20,220 bases of DNA from the NCBI GenBank assembly GCA_018610125.1, contig JAHEOI010000382.1, forward strand, positions 1-20,220, in the 5' to 3' direction. Made by a program: the position numbers and the translations under genes. This document shows positions 16,801-20,220 of the stretch, in pieces (position 1 is the stretch's first letter; every line of letters starts with the position of its first letter). Under the pieces are notes generated by a model that searched no databases, had not been told where the DNA came from, and saw only the letters and a list, made by a program, of their open reading frames with translations. Source of the DNA: Verrucomicrobiota bacterium. GTDB lineage: Bacteria; Verrucomicrobiota; Verrucomicrobiia; Limisphaerales; JAHEOI01.

Positions 16801-17570
16801 GCCTTCCGTTTCTCCGTCAACGCTTTCAGCGTCATGAGGCTTACGGCAAGGCGAGTCTGAAAGCCATTTTGGGCGACCGTTATCGCAACATGAAAGTGAA
16901 GCGAATCGACCGCTGGGCTTCCTCTCTTTTCGTCAACACGGGAGGGGGTTTCGAGACCCGGGCGCTGCCGGCAATGGCTCAATGGGCACCGGCATTCGGC
17001 GTGAGTGTCGGTGATATGAATGGAGACGGAAAGGAGGATATTTTCTTGAGTCAGAACTTCTTTCAGACCCGACAGAAAATCCCGCGGATGGATGCCGGCC
17101 GAGGGCTCTGGCTAAAGGGTCGCGGTGACGCGCGGTTTAAGCCGGTGCCCGGGCAACGATCGGGTATTCTCATTTATGGTGAGCAACGAGGAACCGCGTT
17201 GGGCGACTTTAACCGAGACGGACGAATCGATTTGGCGGTTACTCAAAACCGTGGTCGGACGCGACTCTTTCGGAACCAGCGCGGCACGCCAGGCTTACGC
17301 GTTCGATTGGGAGGGCCTCCAGGGAATCCTTCGGGAGTTGGAGCGATGATTCGGGTTAAATCCGCGGGTCGATGGGGGCCGGCCCGCGAAGTGCACCTTG
17401 GCTCCGGGTATTGGTCCCAAGACAGCGCCGTGCAAGTGATGACGAGCCGTGACGGGGCGGACCGTATTCGGGTCCGTTGGCCCGGGGGCCGCGTCGTGGA
17501 AAGCGATCTCCGCGCCAAGGCTCGAGAAATCACTGTCGATCGTGCGGGCGAGGTGACCCGCTTGAGATGA
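13815..17570 (+). CDS. CRTAC-like protein: two FG-GAP propellers, two UnbV domains
   Basis: A giant exported protein of 1251 residues. The N-terminus MNRNAWKGVCFFRRG followed by a hydrophobic core is a signal peptide. The first propeller (about 75-550) has seven calcium loops, including DVDEDGLCD (residue 97) and DLNGDGKLD (149), and the family motif LYVCNDFQSPDRFWIN. An ASPIC/UnbV domain follows at about 558-640 (GIGSEVKVIGG, GGGRYLSDDQ). A linker (FRDVSTWIGHRHKDQRFNDF) leads to a second propeller (about 713-1140) with six good loops and a second UnbV-type domain at the C-terminus (about 1160-1243, GSGYWSQDSAVQV). ATG 13815 was chosen for its position 4 bp after the preceding stop; TTG 13773 and ATG 13794 would overlap the upstream gene. 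CRTAC/UnbV proteins are secreted calcium-binding proteins of mostly unknown function. No catalytic site is visible. The next gene is a paralog. Confidence 0.93.
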   Translation: MNRNAWKGVCFFRRGVMWGLPAWSCFGLAFAALGTLAWQQGDGFDAAKLQVEHTERGVGFERLDPSVTGIAFTNHLAQSRYTTNQIFLNGSGVAAGDVDEDGLCDLYFCRLDGPNVLYKNRGNWRFETITKEAGVSCPDLDSTGAALADLNGDGKLDLVVNTVGGGTHFFRNSGGGRFQPMPFSPLNPGKGAMSLALADVDRDGDLDLYVTNYRQETIRDELSTNFRVKMVNGKPKVVGVNGVPVTDDRHRGRFTLKMSGKVVENGEVDAFYRNNGRGHFEAVSFTGGAFRKADGEALEKPPYDWGLSAMFHDINGDKLPDLYVCNDFQSPDRFWINRGDWRFQAIDSEAVRSSSMFAMGVDFADLNHDGHDDFFVADMLSRDHVMRNIHVGNRIRSGNRHQYSRNTLFFNRGDTTFAEIGQFSGVHASDWSWAVAFLDVDLDGYEDLILTTGHELYGLHADISRRIEAIRKQKELSKMEQLRLSHLYPRLPLRNVIFRNEGNLSFQAVGEKWGFSKKGVSHGLALADLDNDGDLDLITNNMNEVAGVYRNDTDASRLAVSLKGRRSNPHGIGSEVKVIGGPEPQSREVIGGGRYLSDDQERLSFAAGSRTNRLTIKVQWPSGQLSRIENAKPDRLYRVHEPKWAEGSSQSPASRPDDVPDKNRFEASREPMFRDVSTWIGHRHKDQRFNDFKRQPLMPRRLSQLGPGISWFDYNGDGWDDLIVGSGRGGRLALYRNREGQAFERIKDPPLNRPVTRDQTSILGYRSGAENRVILTGSANYEDGLAIGSIIRQYDLASEQIRESFSGRSASTGPLALADVEGDGDLDLFVGGRCIPAQYPKAASSLLFRREGEEWERDRANSRALKEVGLVSGAVWTDLTGDGYPELALACEWGPIRVFKNNAGKLTEVTQQWGLDETRGWWNGIAAGDLNGDGRMDLVASNWGWNHRYRTAGIEDVRFYYGELTGDDALEVIGAYRNHEMEQVVPFRGLKSMAKGLPFLRQRFQRHEAYGKASLKAILGDRYRNMKVKRIDRWASSLFVNTGGGFETRALPAMAQWAPAFGVSVGDMNGDGKEDIFLSQNFFQTRQKIPRMDAGRGLWLKGRGDARFKPVPGQRSGILIYGEQRGTALGDFNRDGRIDLAVTQNRGRTRLFRNQRGTPGLRVRLGGPPGNPSGVGAMIRVKSAGRWGPAREVHLGSGYWSQDSAVQVMTSRDGADRIRVRWPGGRVVESDLRAKAREITVDRAGEVTRLR

Positions 17571-17600
17571 GTGATGGCTTTAGCGACAATAGGACTGATC

Positions 17601-20220
17601 ATGCGAAACGAGGCTTTTAACCGACCGGGCAGGATTGAATGCCCCGGAGACCTACGGTTTGAAAAGTGCCTTGCTTGGGTCCTGGTGGTCTTGGGTTGCC
17701 TCAAGTGCCTTAGTCTCGGTGGTGCCGAGGCACTCCAATGGGAATCGCATTCGGGTTATCGAAAGACCCCTCTCGAGTCCCAATCTGAGCGAGAAGTCGG
17801 GTTTACTCGATTGAAGGCCTCCGAAACCGGAATTCAATTTACGAATCATTTGGCAACGCAACGGGCGATTACCAACCGGAATCTCTTAAGCGGCTCCGGC
17901 GTTGCCGCCGGGGATGTGGATGGCGATGAGCGGTGCGACCTTTATTTTTGCCGCCTGGAAGGCAAGAATGCCCTATATCGGAATTTGGGCAATTGGCGTT
18001 TCGAAGAGGTGACGGCCGACGCCGGAGTGCTGTGTCCCGACCAGGACTCGATGGGAGCGAGCCTGGCCGACATCGATGGGGACCAAGATTTGGATCTCTT
18101 GGTAAATGCCCTCGATAACGGGACGCGGATCTTCCGGAACGACGGGACGGGGAAGTTTGAAGAGATCACGGAATGGGCGGGCGTGGGCTCCGACAAAGGG
18201 GCGACCTCGCTGGCCCTGGCCGACGTCGATGGGGATACCGATCTCGACCTCTATGCCTGCCATTTCCGTCCTGACACGATCAAGGATAAACCGGGCACCG
18301 AGTTCCAGATCCGGTTTGTCAATGGCGAGCCGACGGTGGCCAAGGTAAATGGCCGCCCGACGAGCACGCCGGCTTTGACGAACCGCTTTACCTTAAGCTC
18401 CTCGGGGAAGGTGATTGAGCATGGTCAGGTGGACGCGCTGTACCTCAACGATGGCAACGGCCGATTCAAGCAAGTCTCGTGGACAGGGGGGAGATTCCTC
18501 GATTCCAAGGGTCAGTCTTTGCAGACACCGCCTCGGGATTGGGGGTTGGCCGCGCAATTCCACGACTTGAATGGAGACAGGGCACCGGATATTTACGTGT
18601 GTAATGATTTCTTTACGCCGGACCGCATCTGGATCAATAATGGGAAAGGGCGTTTTCGCGCGCTCGGACGATTGGCGATCCGACAGACCTCCACCTTTTC
18701 AATGGGGGTCGATATGGCGGATCTCGATCGGGATGAGGATGTCGATTTCTTTGTCGCCGACATGATCAGTCGAGATCATGTCAAGCGGCAGGTCCAGGTG
18801 GTCGGGAGATCGCTCAAGGTGACACCGCCGGGGGTGATGCGAAACCGGCCGCAGTACAACCGCAACACCCTTCAGATGAACCGAGGCGACCTGACATTCG
18901 GCGAGGCGGCCTATTTTGCGAACCTTGAGGCTTCGGAGTGGTCTTGGGGACCGCTCTTTCTCGACGTCGACCTCGATGGCTTTGAAGACCTGCTGGTTCC
19001 GAATGGTCAGCTTTACGATTTTCAAAATGCCGATATGGAGCGGGCGCTCGAATCGGTGCCACGACAAGGCCAGGATGTCTCGATGAAAGACGTGCTTGCC
19101 GTGGCTAAAGAATTTCCCAAATTAGTCACTCGCAACCTTGCGTTTCGGAATCAAGGCGGGATGCGATTCGTCGAGACCGGAAAGGCGTGGGGCTTTGCCA
19201 GGAAGAGCATCTCGCAGGGAATGGCGCTTGCGGATTTGGACAATGACGGCGATCAGGATGTCGTCGTTAATGCTATGCTAAGCTCGGCCGGGCTGTACCG
19301 CAACGAGGTGACGCAACCACGTGTTGCGGTCCGCCTTAAAGGAAAGGGTGGCAATACCGCGGGAATCGGCGCTCGCGTCATTGTCACGGGCGGGCCCGTG
19401 CGACAGAGCCAGGAGATTCTGGCAGGCGGGCGTTACTTGTCGAGTGATCAGCCGATGCGCGTGTTTGCGGCAGGGGACGCAGAAAACCCGTTAACGATTC
19501 GAGTCAAATGGCGCAGCGGTCGGGAGAGTCTGATTCGGCAGGCATTGCCGAATCATATTTATGAGATCCGGGAACCGGGATCACAGGCTCGACAAAACGG
19601 GAGCAAGGCCGCCGGCAAGCTCGGAGATGGGAAGACCGGTCGATCCGATGACGCGACCTCGCCGGAGAAAGGCCCCTATTTCCGAGACGTCAGTCAGGCG
19701 TTGGATCATCGGCATAAAGAGCGGCCGGGCAAAGACTTCAAGCAGCAGCCGTTGTTGCCGTATCAATTAAGCCGGGCCGGTCCCGGAGTGGCCTGGCACG
19801 ACCTCGACGGGGACGGAAAGGATGACTTGATCGTCGGGGCCAGCCGGGGAGGGAAGCTTGCCATTTACATGAACCAGGGAGATGGCCGATTCAAACGAAT
19901 CTCGGTGAGCCCTGCTACCGATATCGCTTTTCGAGATCAGACGACGATTATCGGCTGGGAGCCGACTCCCAGGACATCGGCGGTGATTGTCGGATCGGCT
20001 CAGTATCGATTGCAGAGGGCTGAGCAACCGAGCGCGCGGGTCTTCAATTTAAGCAAGGCGAATGTCCAGAGCGAGATCCCGCAGCTCTCGGGCGTGGCGG
20101 GGCCCATCGCATTGGCCGATCTCGATGCCGACGGGGATCTGGACGCCTTTATCGGCGGCCGAGCGGTTCCGGGCGAGTACCCGCAACCGGCTTCCTCTCT
20201 CTTATTGGAAAATCAAAGTG
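17601..20220 (+). CDS. Second CRTAC-like FG-GAP/UnbV protein (3' end beyond window)
   Basis: The frame is open from the ATG to the window edge (873 codons) and is clearly a paralog of the preceding gene. A signal peptide (MRNEAFNRPG, then LAWVLVVLGCL) precedes a seven-loop propeller whose first loop is DVDGDERCD at residue 105. Next come the motif YVCNDFFTPDRIWIN, a UnbV domain at about 575-654 (GIGARVIVTGG, GGRYLSSDQ), the linker FRDVSQALDHRHKERPGKDF, and the start of a second propeller at residue 734 (DLDGDGKDD). By comparison with the upstream copy about 1.1 kb should be missing. ATG 17601 is preferred because AGGA sits 6 nt upstream, the best Shine-Dalgarno in the window; ATG 17574, 3 bp after the previous stop, is the alternative. 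Five of its first seven calcium loops lack the usual glycine. Probably co-transcribed with the two genes before it. Confidence 0.92.
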   Translation, partial: MRNEAFNRPGRIECPGDLRFEKCLAWVLVVLGCLKCLSLGGAEALQWESHSGYRKTPLESQSEREVGFTRLKASETGIQFTNHLATQRAITNRNLLSGSGVAAGDVDGDERCDLYFCRLEGKNALYRNLGNWRFEEVTADAGVLCPDQDSMGASLADIDGDQDLDLLVNALDNGTRIFRNDGTGKFEEITEWAGVGSDKGATSLALADVDGDTDLDLYACHFRPDTIKDKPGTEFQIRFVNGEPTVAKVNGRPTSTPALTNRFTLSSSGKVIEHGQVDALYLNDGNGRFKQVSWTGGRFLDSKGQSLQTPPRDWGLAAQFHDLNGDRAPDIYVCNDFFTPDRIWINNGKGRFRALGRLAIRQTSTFSMGVDMADLDRDEDVDFFVADMISRDHVKRQVQVVGRSLKVTPPGVMRNRPQYNRNTLQMNRGDLTFGEAAYFANLEASEWSWGPLFLDVDLDGFEDLLVPNGQLYDFQNADMERALESVPRQGQDVSMKDVLAVAKEFPKLVTRNLAFRNQGGMRFVETGKAWGFARKSISQGMALADLDNDGDQDVVVNAMLSSAGLYRNEVTQPRVAVRLKGKGGNTAGIGARVIVTGGPVRQSQEILAGGRYLSSDQPMRVFAAGDAENPLTIRVKWRSGRESLIRQALPNHIYEIREPGSQARQNGSKAAGKLGDGKTGRSDDATSPEKGPYFRDVSQALDHRHKERPGKDFKQQPLLPYQLSRAGPGVAWHDLDGDGKDDLIVGASRGGKLAIYMNQGDGRFKRISVSPATDIAFRDQTTIIGWEPTPRTSAVIVGSAQYRLQRAEQPSARVFNLSKANVQSEIPQLSGVAGPIALADLDADGDLDAFIGGRAVPGEYPQPASSLLLENQS

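Noticed and set aside
1..20220. Search for tRNA, rRNA, CRISPR arrays, insertion sequences, transposases and phage genes
   Set aside because: No cloverleaf-like segment, regularly spaced repeat, terminal inverted repeat with transposase, or integrase-like protein was seen by eye on either strand.

Overview
The window looks like a piece of a Gram-negative chromosome from the PVC group, most likely a Verrucomicrobiota bacterium. Reasons: an LptD-type outer-membrane protein implies an LPS-bearing envelope; the large secreted PA14/Ig/CBM protein ends in a sequence style I associate with Verrucomicrobiota; and CRTAC/UnbV FG-GAP proteins beside a haem-bearing FG-GAP protein are typical of PVC and Bacteroidetes genomes. 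Almost no gene has a recognisable Shine-Dalgarno sequence. The taxon is an inference from protein style, not from a marker gene.

Left half (1-7252, minus strand). Five genes run in one direction with 38-55 bp gaps and look like one transcription unit read from right to left: an FHA-domain protein with a C-terminal membrane anchor (6740-7252), an LptD-like LPS-assembly protein (4459-6693), an M3 metallopeptidase with a signal peptide (2253-4403), the oligopeptide-binding lipoprotein OppA (577-2214) and the permease OppB, cut by the window edge (1-534). A good sigma70-like promoter lies just upstream of the FHA gene. The peptidase, binding protein and permease could form an envelope peptide-degradation and uptake unit.

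Centre (7253-8110). This is a divergent intergenic region of about 860 bp with no convincing gene. It holds the minus-strand promoter, a G-run array with quadruplex-forming potential, an imperfect inverted repeat with a tandem GTACGCCC, a candidate plus-strand promoter and a stem-loop in the presumed leader of the next gene.

Right half (8111-20220, plus strand). A 1311-residue secreted protein with three PA14, two Ig-like, three further beta-sandwich modules and a CBM6-like domain is closed by a strong rho-independent terminator. Then comes a tight cluster: an FG-GAP protein carrying one c-type haem motif, and two tandem paralogous giant FG-GAP/UnbV (CRTAC-like) proteins. The second paralog has no stop codon inside the window and runs off its right edge. 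The three are spaced like an operon (4 and 30 bp) and all appear exported. This cluster is the best candidate for an uncharacterised extracytoplasmic system; its function cannot be deduced from sequence alone.
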